Shown one piece after another: positions 1-11,429 of a DNA stretch of 64,000 bases. The first letter of the stretch is position 1. Each line of letters begins with the position of its first letter. A model generated the notes under the pieces. That model made no database searches, was not told the DNA's origin, and worked only from the letters and a program-made list of their open reading frames with translations. Both the position numbers and the translations under genes were made by a program. This stretch comes from JAZKFT01 sp963845495 (GTDB lineage Bacteria > Bacteroidota > Bacteroidia > Chitinophagales > Chitinophagaceae), in the NCBI GenBank assembly GCA_963845495.1, contig CAWJTH010000079.1:85136-149135 (forward strand). The letters run 5' to 3'.

Positions 1-14
1 TAAACTATGGTAAA

Positions 15-1704
15 TTACCAGCCGGGATTTTGGGTTAATGCACTGTTCAACTGTAGCTCGGTATTTGGAATCGGAAATAAAAGATGTTTCTGCGATACGT
101 TGTTGGAACTGAATATAATACCATTGGTAGCAGATTGGGAAAAGCCAGAGCCAGCAGGCGCCGATGCAGACGTTAATGTTGCGGTTGCCAATGCATTTAT
201 TCCTTTCATATCGGCAACAAAACTGCCCCAACGTATTTCGTCCCATTTCCTGACGCCTTCAAAACAAAACTCACGCATCCTTTCCGCCCTTAGCGAATCG
301 CGGAAAGCACCTTGGCTTAAACCTGCAGGCAAATCACAAACGGCATTGGCTGCTGTGGCAGAAACTTTAAATGCCCTTCTTCTTACTGCGTTTATGGCAT
401 TATAGGCATCGGCAGTTGGGCCGGCAGATTCATTTACGGCCTCGGCCTTCATTAAATATACATCGGCCAAACGCAATAGTGGGATATTCATGCCATTATA
501 AGCTCCTTGGCCCGAACCGCCGTTGGCTGTAGACGCAAGCTCATAAATCCTGCGCCATTTACCGGGCTGTATGTACCAACTAGTATTGGTTAGGTTAGTA
601 TAAAACGAAAGATTGGTGTTGCTAAGATTACTTGCATCGGCCATGGCAAAAGTGGTGGGATTGGCCTTGTAATAAAAAGCGGGGCAGTTCCAGTTTTGCC
701 TTACGGTATCCCACGGGCCATAAGCATAGTATAATTTTTGGGTAATAAATGTGTTGCCCTGCGTGCCGCCCGGACTGTTTTTCATAGAAACATAATAGGT
801 AAACGATGAACCCTCATTGGCATTGGTACCGTATAAACCAGCTTCCCAAATCGATTCTTTTGTGTCATATTTATCCTGTAACAGGTTTTTGAATATCTGG
901 GTATAGTCTGGATTTAGCACGTGGTTTGGATCGCTTATCAAAGTATTAGCCCAGGTAATTGCATCATTGTATTTGCTAACATCTACCGGGGTACCGGTGG
1001 GGCCGGCACTGGCCATTTGCAAACATACTTTGGCCAAATAACCTTCAGCTGCTTCTAATGTCACCTTTTCGGCATAGCCTAGTTTGGTCACGGTAAACTT
1101 CCGGAGCGCAAACAGGCTATCAGCTGTTTTCATATCGCTCAATATTTGTGCATACACCTGCGCCTTGGGTGTACGAGCTATGGTCAAGTTTCCGGTTATT
1201 GAACCTGTCGGTTGTGTTATCAAGGGCACATCACCCCACAAAGTAACCAGCCAGTCATAAAAATATCCCCTTAAGAAAAGCGATTGACCTTTTATGATAT
1301 CCCGTGTTGAATCATCGATCGCACCGGGGCTAAGATTATCAATACCTTGGATCAACACATTGTCTAGTTCAATGCCGTTGTATAAAGCACCCCATACCGT
1401 TTTTACGCTACCATCACCTGCATCATAAGTATACAGATCTTGGGAATATTGGCCAAGATTGTAACTTTCATCGCAAGTAATGGCAAATGTAAATGCTAGG
1501 TCTGTACCATAAGGGCCATACATGCGCCGCACCACTGGTAATGGTATTGTATACACCATTTAATGCTGTTTGCAATTGCGTAGCATTTTGATAATAACTG
1601 GTAGGGCTTCCAAAACTGGTAGGCTTTGTATCCAAAATTTTTTTGCAAGATGTTGCTCCAAGTGACACCAGCACTATGATTAAATAATATATCCTAAGTT
1701 TCAT
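15..1704 (-). pseudogene. SusD/RagB-family nutrient-binding lipoprotein, frameshifted
   Basis: This is the surface glycan-binding partner of the adjacent SusC. The N-terminal reading frame begins at 1704 with a lipoprotein signal peptide whose lipobox cysteine is about residue 20 (GATSC), followed by the SusD-type start KKILDTKPTSFGSPTSYYQN. The frame changes near 1524-1528. The second frame then runs about 500 residues to the stop at 15 and contains the SusD C-terminal signatures MREFCFEGVRKWDEIRW and LLFPIPNTELQLN. Joined, the protein is about 562 residues, normal for the family. It lies 17 bp downstream of SusC, so the two are almost certainly one operon. Everything except the single shift is well preserved, so a sequencing indel is as likely as a real mutation. 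The substrate cannot be told from the sequence. Confidence 0.9.
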
Positions 1705-1721
1705 GATTGTAATTTTTTGTT

Positions 1722-4700
1722 TTAGAAAGATGCAGTTAATCCTAACACATAAGTTTTAGGGGTTGGATAAGCATTGTAATCAAAACCTGGCGTTAATACA
1801 GAATAACTGGTTGATACGTCAGGATCAACACCGCTGTATTTTGTCCAAGTGTGGAGGTTTTGTGCTGATGCGAAAATCCGGATAGTACTTATTTTTATGC
1901 GGTGCAAAACACTTGCGGGAATAGTGTAGCCAACCTGCATTGTTTTTAGGCGCAAGAAAGAGCCGTCTTCAACCACCCTTGAATTAAAGGCTGCATAATT
2001 GGTACCTTGACCCACGGGTATATTTGTATTTTGGTTGGTAGGCGACCAGCGGTTCACTTCCGTAGCCATCATGTTCAATGCCGCTGGAAAATTATCAACG
2101 GGTGCCTCATAAATCATCCTATTGCCATTTAGGATATTGTTACCATAACTCCATTGTAAGAATACGCTTATATCAAATCCTTTGTAAGAAAAATTGTTGG
2201 TAAAACCACCTTGGTGCAAAGCGTAGCCCCTGCCAATTATAGTATAATCGCTGGTGTTTACTTGTCCATCACCATTTATATCCTTGTACTTGGCCCACCC
2301 TGGTTGCGGGGTGGTGGCACTGACATAATAAGGTACGCCAGGTTTCAATTTATACGTGCCGTTTGGCAGCCTGTCAAAATCACTGTATTGGTAAAGCCCA
2401 TTAAATAACACGCCATACATTTGGCCGATCGGCTGACCAACGGTAGCGATATAAGGATTAGTGCCGTAAGTATTGTTTTGGCCTAATGTTTGGGAAATTC
2501 CGCTGGTAAGGAATGTTGCCCCGTTAGAAAGCGCCAATATTTTATTTCTGGGAAAGGAAATATTGAAGGCCGATGTCCACCTAAAGCTTTTTGTTTGCAC
2601 ATTCACCGTATTCAGCGAAAATTCCAATCCTGTATTCTGCAATTGCCCGATGTTCATGATGGCAGAACTTACACCTGTTGTAAGCGGAACAGGTGCATTT
2701 AACAATAGGTTCTTGCTAATTTTCTTGTACCAATCAAAAGTGAAACCGATACGGCTTTTTAACAGGGAAAGATCCAAGCCGAGGTTTGTTTGGACTTGTG
2801 TTTCCCATTTTAAACCGACGTTGCCGAGGCTACTGATCGTGGCACCAGTGCCACCTGGCTGGTTGCCGTAATCGTACCCCGTAAAACTGGTGCTGGAAGC
2901 AAAGGCCAGTTGGGGCAAATAAGCAAAGTCACCAATCCTGTTGTTGCCCGTTTCGCCATATCCGCCCCTGATTTTTAGATCGTTTATAACTTTAGTTTTT
3001 TTCATGAAGTTTTCGTTGCTTAATCTCCAAGCACCGCTAATGGCTGGGAAATAGCCCCATTTGTTGCCTGCTCCAAACTTGGAGGAACCGTCTGCCCGGT
3101 AATAAGCTGTAACAAAGTATTTACTAGCATAGCTGTATTGTAAGCTACCATAAAAAGATGCTTGCGAATTGCGTGAGGAGTTCGAGGCAATCACGCTGTA
3201 ATCTACCGTTGTACTGTTAAAAAGTGTTGGTGCAAGGTTAAGGGCATCCAATCCCATGGTTTCGTAATCTTTTGGAATATGGATGGTAGAAAAGCCATCG
3301 TTTTGAGTAGTTGTTTTTGTAAAACTTGCACCTGCAATAGCCGTAATGTGGTGCAGGCCTACAAATGATTTGTTATAGGTAAAATAGTTTTCGTTTGCCC
3401 ATGTGGTCAGTTGGTTGAACAACATGGAACCACTTACGCCGTTACCTATATTGGTTCTGCCGGGCAAGGTATCGCGGCCATAATATGTTTGCGAATTATA
3501 AAAAGCATCAGTTTCGGTATTGCTTTTTGTGATGCTGGCAGTCGTCCTAAAACTTAATTCTTTTGAAAAAGCATATTCTGCATAAAAATTGGCAATAATG
3601 TTTGTGGTAAGGGTTTGCCTGAGCTGGTTTTGCAAATCTGTTATCGGGTTAATAGTGGTTGCATCGCCCGGGTCGGTAGAACTTTCCAATGAATAAACGC
3701 CATACTTTCCCGAGGTTGGCGAATTGCCCCTTGCCGTGTATAGGGTTCCGGGGCTAGGGTTTGTCGAGCTAAGCCCACCCGCTACACCCGCGTTGGCAAT
3801 GGGTGCTCCGGTTGCGGCGGTATAAGCATAGTTGGCATTGATACCTAACTTGAATTTATCGCCTAACTTTTGATCTAGCACAACCCTTGCTTGGTAGCGT
3901 TTGAAGCCAGACGTAATTATGATGCCCTTTTGGTTGAGGTATTGGCCAGAAACAGAATAGCGTGTTTGGTCGTTGCCGCCCCTAATGGAGAGCTCATTGT
4001 TTTGGAAAAGACCGGTTTGAAACAACGCTTTCTGCCAATCTAGCGTAGCTGAATCCTTATAGGAAGCCGAGGACGGTATATAAGAACGTACACTTCCGTT
4101 TGTATTTAATACATTTCCCAAATAGGTAGAATCCCAAAGAGCCGGGTTAATAGAATGCAACCAATCCACATATTGGTAGGCATTCATCATTTGTAAAGTC
4201 TTTGGATTTTTTTGGATGCCATAAGTTTCGGTAAAAGAAATAATGGGTGGCCCGATTTTTCCTTTTTTAGTGGTTATAACGATAACGCCGTTTGCGCCTC
4301 TGGCACCGTAGATGGCAGTGGCAGAAGCATCTTTCAGCACATCCATACTTTCGATATCATCGGGGTTGATGGAATTAAAAGAAGCGTCTTCCAACGGAAA
4401 ACCGTCCACCACGTATAAAGGTGATGTGCTTTGTGTAAGCGAACCAACCCCACGGATAATGATATTGGGCAATGCGCCAGGTTGACCATCGCTAGTAGCT
4501 ATTTGTACACCAGCTACCCGGCCTGCAAGTGCATCAATCACGTTAGTTACAGGCGCTTTTTGTACATCACTCATGTTTACAGAGCCAACCGAGCTGGTCA
4601 AATCCCTTCTTCTTACCGTATTATAACCCACGTTCACAACGTTCACATCGCTTAGTTCACCAGCCTTTTCTTTCAAAGCAATGGTATAGCTGTCTTGCGT

Positions 4701-4994
4701 GCCTATGGAAACTTGCCTGTCTTGGTAACCGGTGCGGGTAATTACCAAGTTGGCTCCTTGCGTTACTGAAATGGTAAATTTACCGGCCGCATCTGTTTGT
4801 GTGCCCGTTTTAGTACCCTTTACAATTACAGAAACCCCGGGCAGCGGGTTGCCATTCTCATCTTTTACAACACCTGTTATGGTTTTTGTTTGGGCCAAAC
4901 AAAAGGCAGGTAGCAGGAACAACAGCATCGCCAACGCAATAACGGAGCGTTTTAAAGGCAGCACCCCGTTCAGCAGTCTTTTTTTCATACTCAT
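1722..4994 (-). CDS. SusC/RagA-family TonB-linked outer membrane transporter
   Basis: An outer-membrane TonB-dependent importer of oligosaccharides, 1090 residues from the ATG at 4994 (a second ATG lies two codons later at 4988). I chose this start because it gives a clean signal peptide (VIALAMLLFLLPAFCLAQ); the open frame further upstream runs through the regulatory spacer. After the signal peptide comes a carboxypeptidase-D-like domain (GVVKDENGNPLPGVSVIVKG). Next is the plug domain with the SusC motifs GVQIATSDGQPG, YVVDGFPL, SMDVLKDASATAIYGARGANGVIVITT, here broken into parts: DVLKDASATAIYG and ARGANGVIVITT. The beta barrel fills the rest. There is no STN domain, so it is not of the FecR-regulated class. 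The divergent HTCS upstream is the likely regulator. Confidence 0.95.
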   Translation of the reverse strand: MSMKKRLLNGVLPLKRSVIALAMLLFLLPAFCLAQTKTITGVVKDENGNPLPGVSVIVKGTKTGTQTDAAGKFTISVTQGANLVITRTGYQDRQVSIGTQDSYTIALKEKAGELSDVNVVNVGYNTVRRRDLTSSVGSVNMSDVQKAPVTNVIDALAGRVAGVQIATSDGQPGALPNIIIRGVGSLTQSTSPLYVVDGFPLEDASFNSINPDDIESMDVLKDASATAIYGARGANGVIVITTKKGKIGPPIISFTETYGIQKNPKTLQMMNAYQYVDWLHSINPALWDSTYLGNVLNTNGSVRSYIPSSASYKDSATLDWQKALFQTGLFQNNELSIRGGNDQTRYSVSGQYLNQKGIIITSGFKRYQARVVLDQKLGDKFKLGINANYAYTAATGAPIANAGVAGGLSSTNPSPGTLYTARGNSPTSGKYGVYSLESSTDPGDATTINPITDLQNQLRQTLTTNIIANFYAEYAFSKELSFRTTASITKSNTETDAFYNSQTYYGRDTLPGRTNIGNGVSGSMLFNQLTTWANENYFTYNKSFVGLHHITAIAGASFTKTTTQNDGFSTIHIPKDYETMGLDALNLAPTLFNSTTVDYSVIASNSSRNSQASFYGSLQYSYASKYFVTAYYRADGSSKFGAGNKWGYFPAISGAWRLSNENFMKKTKVINDLKIRGGYGETGNNRIGDFAYLPQLAFASSTSFTGYDYGNQPGGTGATISSLGNVGLKWETQVQTNLGLDLSLLKSRIGFTFDWYKKISKNLLLNAPVPLTTGVSSAIMNIGQLQNTGLEFSLNTVNVQTKSFRWTSAFNISFPRNKILALSNGATFLTSGISQTLGQNNTYGTNPYIATVGQPIGQMYGVLFNGLYQYSDFDRLPNGTYKLKPGVPYYVSATTPQPGWAKYKDINGDGQVNTSDYTIIGRGYALHQGGFTNNFSYKGFDISVFLQWSYGNNILNGNRMIYEAPVDNFPAALNMMATEVNRWSPTNQNTNIPVGQGTNYAAFNSRVVEDGSFLRLKTMQVGYTIPASVLHRIKISTIRIFASAQNLHTWTKYSGVDPDVSTSYSVLTPGFDYNAYPTPKTYVLGLTASF

Positions 4995-5107
4995 ACACTT
5001 GGTTTTGGTTTTTAAAGTCAAATCTTTTTGGTTGCATGCAATTCCTTGGGCAAAGCAATTGGAAGTGGCAAGGGATATAGCTTTTGATTTTGACAATTCA
5101 AATATGT

Positions 5108-5220
5108 CCCCCTTTTTTACTAGCCCAAGGGGAGTTTTCCCCCTTATTATGGGCAAAAGGGGTGAAATTTCCCTTAAAAGGCTATTGTCACCCTTAAAAG
5201 GGAATAGCACCCCTTATTTT
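5108..5220. promoter_or_regulatory. Helically phased CCCTT repeat array in the SusC/HTCS divergent spacer
   Basis: CCCTT occurs at 5110, 5141, 5171, 5191 and 5211, at spacings of about 31, 30, 20 and 20 bp. These are close to whole turns of B-DNA. The copies at 5171 and 5191 share ten bases (CCCTTAAAAG), the 5211 copy reads CCCTTATTTT and the 5141 copy CCCTTATTAT. Reverse-orientation AAAAGG or AAGGGG blocks lie between them. The array is centred in the spacer between SusC (start 4994) and the HTCS (start 5334), where an AraC-type regulator would bind. Direct repeats about two turns apart are typical of AraC-family operators. The repeats are seen directly; the binding role is inferred. Confidence 0.55.
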
Positions 5221-5333
5221 CACGGTTGAAAGATTTGCACGTGTTTTAGATATCCGACAATACAACCTCTTTCAAACCATTTGCCTGTTTCGCTAAAAAT
5301 GAATTGAACGTATATTTGGATTGCTATAGAAAT

Positions 5334-8300
5334 ATGAAACTGCCGAAGCTTTTTAAACTGCCATTCAACATACTGGGCTTACTGCCATTCGTGTTGTTAT
5401 TGGCTGTTACAGAAAAAAGCTTGGGGCAAGACCGTCCATTTTATCATTTAACTGTAGAAGATGGCTTATCCAAAAATTCGGTGCTGGCCATTGCCCAAGA
5501 TAAAATGGGATTTATTTGGCTGGGAACGGCACACGGCCTAAACCGCTACGACGGGAACGGATTCAAGGTATTTAAAAACGAAACACCTAGCACTTACGAT
5601 GTTACTAACAGTTATATCCATTCGCTTTTTTGCGATAAAAACGGCACACTTTGGGTGGGTACTGGTCTAGGGCTTGAAAAATACCATCCCGATAAAAACG
5701 AATTTGAAAAAATAAGACTTAACAGAAACGACACTTCATGGTCGCCCAGCATTACCTGTATTTATGAAGATAATCGTCAACAGCTTTGGGTTTGCACCAA
5801 CAATGGCCTGTATTTATTAACCAACCGGGAGAAGAACATTTTTGAACAAGTCGGCAAAGTTAATTTACCAGATAGAAGTATCCTTTGCATTTTTGAAGAT
5901 AAACAAGGTAATTATTGGGTTGGCACCAACAATGGATTGGCTAAAATGGTACAATCAAGCGGGCAATACAAGTTTGAGATTTTTAAACATGACGCCGCTA
6001 AATCCGAAAGTATCAGCAACAATTATGTAACTGCCGTTGTGGAAGACCACCATCAAAACATTTGGATTGGCACTTATGGCGGCCTGAACAAATATAACGC
6101 TGCTAGTAATGCATTTACTTGCCTTTCTCACTCAAAAAACAATGGCGACAATAGCATTGTTAATAATAACATCCGCACAATTGTTGTAGACAAAGCAGGG
6201 AAACTATGGATCGGTACACAGGAAGGGTTAAGTGTTTTTGAGCCGCCCAGCCAACAGTTTACTTCCTACAAGCATGATCCTACCAACAAAAAAAGCCTTA
6301 GCCAAAATTCCATCTATAGCATTTGTGAAGATGTCGGCGGCTCGTTTTGGATAGGAACTTATTTTGGCGGGGTAAATGTTACATCTAGCGCACCGGCCCC
6401 ATTTACGGTTTACCAAAACGGCCAAAGCGGCAACAGCATCAGTAACGACGTGATAAGCACCATGGTTGAAGACGATAAACATCAATTGTTTGTTGGAACC
6501 GAAGGTGGCGGCTTAAACTATTTTGATAAGACAAACAATAGATTTACTGCCTACAAAAACATTCCCACTGATACAAACAGTCTCGGATCAAACTTAATAA
6601 AGGTGTTGTTTAAAGACAAAGACAATCAGATTTGGGTTGGCACGCGAAGTGGCGGATTAAATTTGTTCGATGGTCAAAACAACCGTTTTAAACGTTATTT
6701 TTTTAACGGAAACGATGCCCAAACCCTAAATACCGAAATAACTGCCATTACAGAAAGTGAAAACAATCAATTTTGGGTAGGCACAAGCTATGGTTTAAAT
6801 GTATATGACAGAATTAAAACTGGCTTAACGCCATCCAAAACCATTAAGCCGGCCATTTTGGCAAACAGTTTTATCAAAGCATTATTTACAGATACAAAGG
6901 GTAATGTTTGGATAGGCACTAACCCAAGACTTTGTATATACGCAAATAATAAAATAAATGAACTACATCCGGGTTATAGCATCAATTGTATTGCTGAGGA
7001 TAAGCAAGGGAATATTTGGGTGGGGCTACATTATGGCGGGTTGGCCATTTATAACCAATCGGCACAATCGTTTACTTTTTACACACAAAAAGATGGGTTG
7101 CCCAGCAATGATGTGGTAAGCATTTTGCCCGATAGCAATAGCTTGTGGCTAGGCACCGGTAACGGGTTATCACATTTTGATTTGAACAGCAGAAAGTTCC
7201 AAACCTACACCGTTGGAGATGGATTGGCGGGAAACGAGTTTAATCCCAATGCTTGCTTCAAGGATGACGGCGGACGGTTTTTCTTTGGTGGTTATAACGG
7301 CCTCACCAGCTTTTATCCCCGCAAAATAGAACCGAACAATTCTTTTGCCCCATTGGTATTTACCGGGCTGCGCCTTTTTAATAAACCTGTATCCATTAAC
7401 GACCCCGAAAACGAACTGTTGGATAAGGACATGAGCCTTACGCAAACCATCCGTTTCCGCCACGACCAGAATGTTTTTACCATTGAATTTGCCTTGATGG
7501 ATTTTAAAGAATCGGGCAAAAAAAAATATGGCTACGAAATGGAAGGGTTCGATAAAAACTGGAACGAAGCAGAAATACCATCGGTAACTTACACCAGCTT
7601 GCCACCGGGCAATTATACTTTTTTGGCAAGGGCGGCTAACAACAATGGCGAATGGGGCAAGCCAATAGCGTTACAAATAAAAATATTGCCGCCATTCTGG
7701 CGTACCTGGTGGGCATATTGTGTTTATATTTTATTATTGGTAGCAATTGTGTTTTTTATGGCCCGTTTTTTCTTTTTGCGTACCTTGATAAAAAAAGAAG
7801 ATGAGCTTCACCAAGTGAAATTGAATTTCTTCACCAATGTTTCCCACGAAATACGCACCCATCTTACGTTGATAATGGCACCGGTAGACAAATTGTTGGA
7901 GTTCCAAAAAAACGATGGCTTCACGAACCAGCAATTGGGCAACGTAAAAGACAACGCTAACCGATTGCTGCGTTTGGTAAGCGAATTGATGGATTTTCGG
8001 AAGGCTGAAACCAACCATTTAACGCTAAATATTGCCCAATACGATTTGGTTAAGTTTCCTACAGGACATTTATACTTCGTTCCGAAACCTTTCGCTTGCA
8101 AAGAATATCAAAATGTCGTTTATGCACAGCGAAGCGATTATCTCGGCTTATTTTGACAGGGAACAATTTGAAAAAGTATTTTTCAATTTATTGGGCAACG
8201 CTTTCAAATTTACCCCTGAAAATGGGGCTATTATTGTAAATATAGAACAGCAAGAAAACAATATTGTGATAACCGTAACCGATAATGGCCGCGGTATTTC

Positions 8301-9451
8301 GTCGGAGCATATCGATAAATTGTTCAATAATTTTTTCCAGATCCACGATCATGGCCAACAAAACACAGGTTATGGCATCGGCCTTGCCCTTTCAAAAAAT
8401 ATCATTGGATTACACAAAGGAACAATTGACGGTAGAAAGTTTAACGGCTACAAACAATGCAGGGGCAAAAACAACTTTTACCGTAATGCTTTTAAAAGGC
8501 AGTAAACATTTCGAAAATAGTAATCATCTGTTGCAATTGGGCTTAGCGGAGAACAATACAGTCAGTTATCCAATTGCACCGATCGCCAACAATCTAAAAG
8601 ATGTAAATGGGCAAACTATAAACGATCATGCGTTTACTATTTTAATTGCTGAGGATAACCCCGAACTGCGCCAGTTGGTAAAAGAAGGTCTTGAAAAAAA
8701 TCACCATGTGTTGCAAACAGAGAATGGGTTGCAGTGTTGGGAACTGGCAACGGAACAAATACCAGATTTGATTGTAAGCGATGTGATGATGCCCGAAATG
8801 GATGGGTTTGAACTTTGCCGCAAACTAAAAATAGATGCCCGGACCAGCCATATCCCCATCATTTTATTAACCGCCAAAAGCACCCAAACCGATCATTTGA
8901 TTGGGCTCGAAACCGGTGCGGATATTTATCTTACCAAGCCTTTTAACATAAGGTTGCTTGAATTAAGTGTGCGCAACTTGTTGGCTTCCCGAGAAAAAAT
9001 AAAGAAATATTTTAGTAAAAAAACAACCGGGATAAATATCCTGGCAGAAGAACCAATTGCTAATGACGAGAAATTTCAACACGAAGAAATTGTTGGAAAT
9101 GACATTGTAAACAATACCGACAAAGTTTTTTTTGAAGAAATGGTAGAAATTGTCAACAACCATTTGGATGATCCCCAGTTCAGCATACCTATGCTGTGTA
9201 AAAAAGTGGCTATGAGCGAAAACGTGCTGTACAAAAAAACCAAGGCATTGACCGGCATGACGGTAAATGATTTCATTAAATCGCTACGTTTAAAAAAAGC
9301 CGCCGAGTTGTTACAACAAAAACAATTAAGCATAAACGAAATAGCTTATTCGGTTGGTTATAGCGATCGTAAATATTTTAGCAAAGAGTTTAAAAAACAA
9401 TATGGCAAAACGCCTACAGAGTTTTCATCAGGATTGATTATCCCCCAATAA
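5334..9451 (+). pseudogene. Hybrid two-component system sensor/regulator (HTCS, reg_prop type), two frameshifts
   Basis: A membrane sensor with all two-component parts on one chain, expected to sense PUL oligosaccharides in the periplasm and activate the divergent SusC/SusD. From the ATG at 5334 there is a signal peptide, then about 12-14 reg_prop propeller repeats (WLGTAHGLNRYD, WIGTYGGLNKYN and relatives) to about residue 690. A Y_Y_Y domain and a membrane segment (VYILLLVAIVFFMARFFFL) follow. The HisKA box has H838 in SHEIRTHLTL, where the family normally has P in place of the second H. The frame shifts near 8058 and near 8424. The later frames contain the ATPase motifs (DNGRGIS, GYGIGLALSKNI), a receiver domain (SDVMMPEMDGFELC) and an AraC-type HTH ending in KKQYGKTPTEF. 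Total length is about 1370 residues, as usual. Both shifts look like single extra bases. Confidence 0.88.
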
Positions 9452-9585
9452 ATACTACATTATTTGTTTATCCGACCTTGACTTTGACCATTCATTTAAT
9501 ATGATTCTCAATATAATCAAAGTTGCGTGCCAACTCTTATTATCAAATTAGATGGATTATAAACAAACGGTTTTAAGACATTTTC

Positions 9586-11014
9586 CTACAAAAACAAACA
9601 GGTTTTACTGAATGGGTTTCCGACACCATTTTTGACGATTGCTGCCACAGTGGCCAGGTTGTTGTAAGAAACATAGGTGCCTCCATGGCAATCCACGATC
9701 ATGAATTCTGTGCCGTCTGATTTTCGAAAGTGTTGTAGGCACATGATATCCGCATGCAATTTGCTAGCCTGCGATCCATAGTAGGCAGACCAATCGTTTA
9801 CCGCTGTCCAATTGGTACCGCTGTTATTGCTGCCGTATGCGTTCACACCGCCATAGCAAACAAATGTGGGATCGTCCATCGATACATCCATTTGGCCCCA
9901 AGCATTTTCGCTGAAAAAACCACCTTGTTGAACCCATGTTGCTCCAAGATCGCTGCTTTTGTACACCGCATTTTCGTTCACCATGGCATATAGTGTGGTT
10001 ACGCCTGCCAGCTTGGTACCTTTAATAACAATGTCTTGATTTATGGATGGGCTGTTGGTAGCATTACAAATAAATGAAGTAAATGTAGGCGTTACTCTTG
10101 TGCCGGTAATGCTGTACATGGTGGTATAACCCTGAACAGAAGCGATATCGGCCGCATATAAATCATTAGAATTATATGGGTTGCATAATACAAGCGTCTT
10201 GTCGTCGGCCGCATTGGGAAAGGCATACATCTGGGTAAAGGTCTGCCCTTCGTCGGTGCTACGGTAAAGCCAATATCGGGCGCCCCAAATAACAGGGTCC
10301 CAAATATGGGTGGTACAGTAAACTGTATTGGAACCATCATTCAACCGAACAATTTGGGCGATATAATTGCCCAGCCACTGAAATGGATAATTGATGCCAC
10401 TGCAGTTGGTAAAAATAGCCCCGTCATTGTCGCTGTACTGTAGGGTTTGGTTCGAAAACGGCCATCAGTCGGGTACCGCCTGCTATTTTGGTAAATGCCC
10501 TAAAACGGAGTGCATCAAACCTTATGTTTTGGTTCTGGAGGCTCCAACTGCCGGTGCCCAGCACACTTTTCCACAACGATCCGCCATTGCTAAGGGTATA
10601 TAAAGCATTGGTGGCTGGTACATAATCCACTGCCTGTAATGCTGCCCGTCATGTTATTGGCACCACGCTCACTCCATGTCCGTTCACTAAGCCACCTGCA
10701 AACGTGGCGTTGGTAGTGCTGCCGTTTGCTCCGTTAAGCACTGCTTTGTTCCTTGCCATCGTTGCTGTATTTTGCATGTTTCCCAACTCTATTGTTTTCC
10801 AATCCACTCCAGGCGCTGTTCTGTGCCGTAGCGAGTCAAATTTTTCCCTGAGATCTTCATTTTCTTCACCTTCGGTAGGCTGTGGCAATTTTGATAAACT
10901 AAACGTTCTTACAATAGATTTTTGGGGCCTGATAAGAAAAAATAAGGTCAAGATAGCTATAATTGCTAAGGCTAAAAACCAGAACACGCTTTTGGCGGTA
11001 AATGCGGTTTTCAT
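9586..11014 (-). pseudogene. BNR/sortilin-like Asp-box exported protein, frameshifted and truncated
   Basis: Starts at 11014 with an N-terminal membrane anchor or signal (VFWFLALAIIAILTLFFLI). It reads into a propeller protein with the recurrent Bacteroidota opening WSERGANNMTGSITG (recoverable only by changing frame near 10670), DYVPATNALYTLSNGGSLWK and Asp-box repeats (YRSTDEGQTFTQMY, YKSSDLGATWVQQ, NNSGTNWTAV). Three open segments (11014-10649, 10630-10424, 10344-9586) sit in different frames. The sequence ends at 9586 after NNLATVAAIVKNG, without the later propeller blades or the type IX sorting domain that such proteins usually have. I read it as a decayed, C-terminally truncated gene. 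The original function is unknown; sialidase-like folds are common among these proteins but no catalytic set is visible. Confidence 0.7.
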
Positions 11015-11170
11015 ATGTAAGTTTTTTGACTTTGGTAAAATAGGGAGTATTGATTGTACTTACAAGTTTTTGGAAGCAAATCAAATAAATAATTAGCCAT
11101 TATTATCGCTTCAATTAATTAACCCAAGTTGCCAGTTATGTATTATTAAATACAAAGCATGGATTTAATA

Positions 11171-11348
11171 ACTGCGCATCCATTTGGCGGGTTGTTCGGT
11201 CTGCAGGATTTTTCAACAGCAAAGCGTTGTAATCAATCAAATAGTGCGCAAGATTTTTAAAAATGAAGAAACATCATCGTCGTTAAAATTGGATGATACT
11301 TTTAAAAAAAGCATTGCAGGAGCGCATTGAGGCGCAACTGAAAAAGTA
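11171..11348 (+). pseudogene. Remnant of a zf-HC2-like anti-sigma protein
   Basis: On the plus strand the frame reads LRIHLAGCSVCRIFQQQ, then VRKIFKNEETSSSLKLDD and, after a one-base shift near 11315, KKALQERIEAQLKK and a stop. The HxxxCxxC cluster and the short C-terminal helix match the small zinc-binding anti-sigma proteins often paired with ECF sigma factors in Bacteroidota. The N-terminal half is missing: an in-frame TAA immediately precedes the LRIHL segment. No sigma factor gene is next to it. This is a fragment recognised by pattern only. Confidence 0.45.
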
Positions 11349-11429
11349 GTATGCATGAATATGAATATGGCGAACGCTGTAAGGTTTGTCGGTTGCAAAC
11401 GACCAATGCCCAAATCTTTAAAAACAAAC

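Noticed and set aside
7..405. Plus-strand frame opposite SusD1
   Set aside because: Antisense shadow of the conserved SusD C-terminus.
5010..5210. 72-codon N-terminal extension of SusC1
   Set aside because: It would place coding sequence ahead of the signal peptide and across the regulatory repeats; ATG 4994 is the sensible start.
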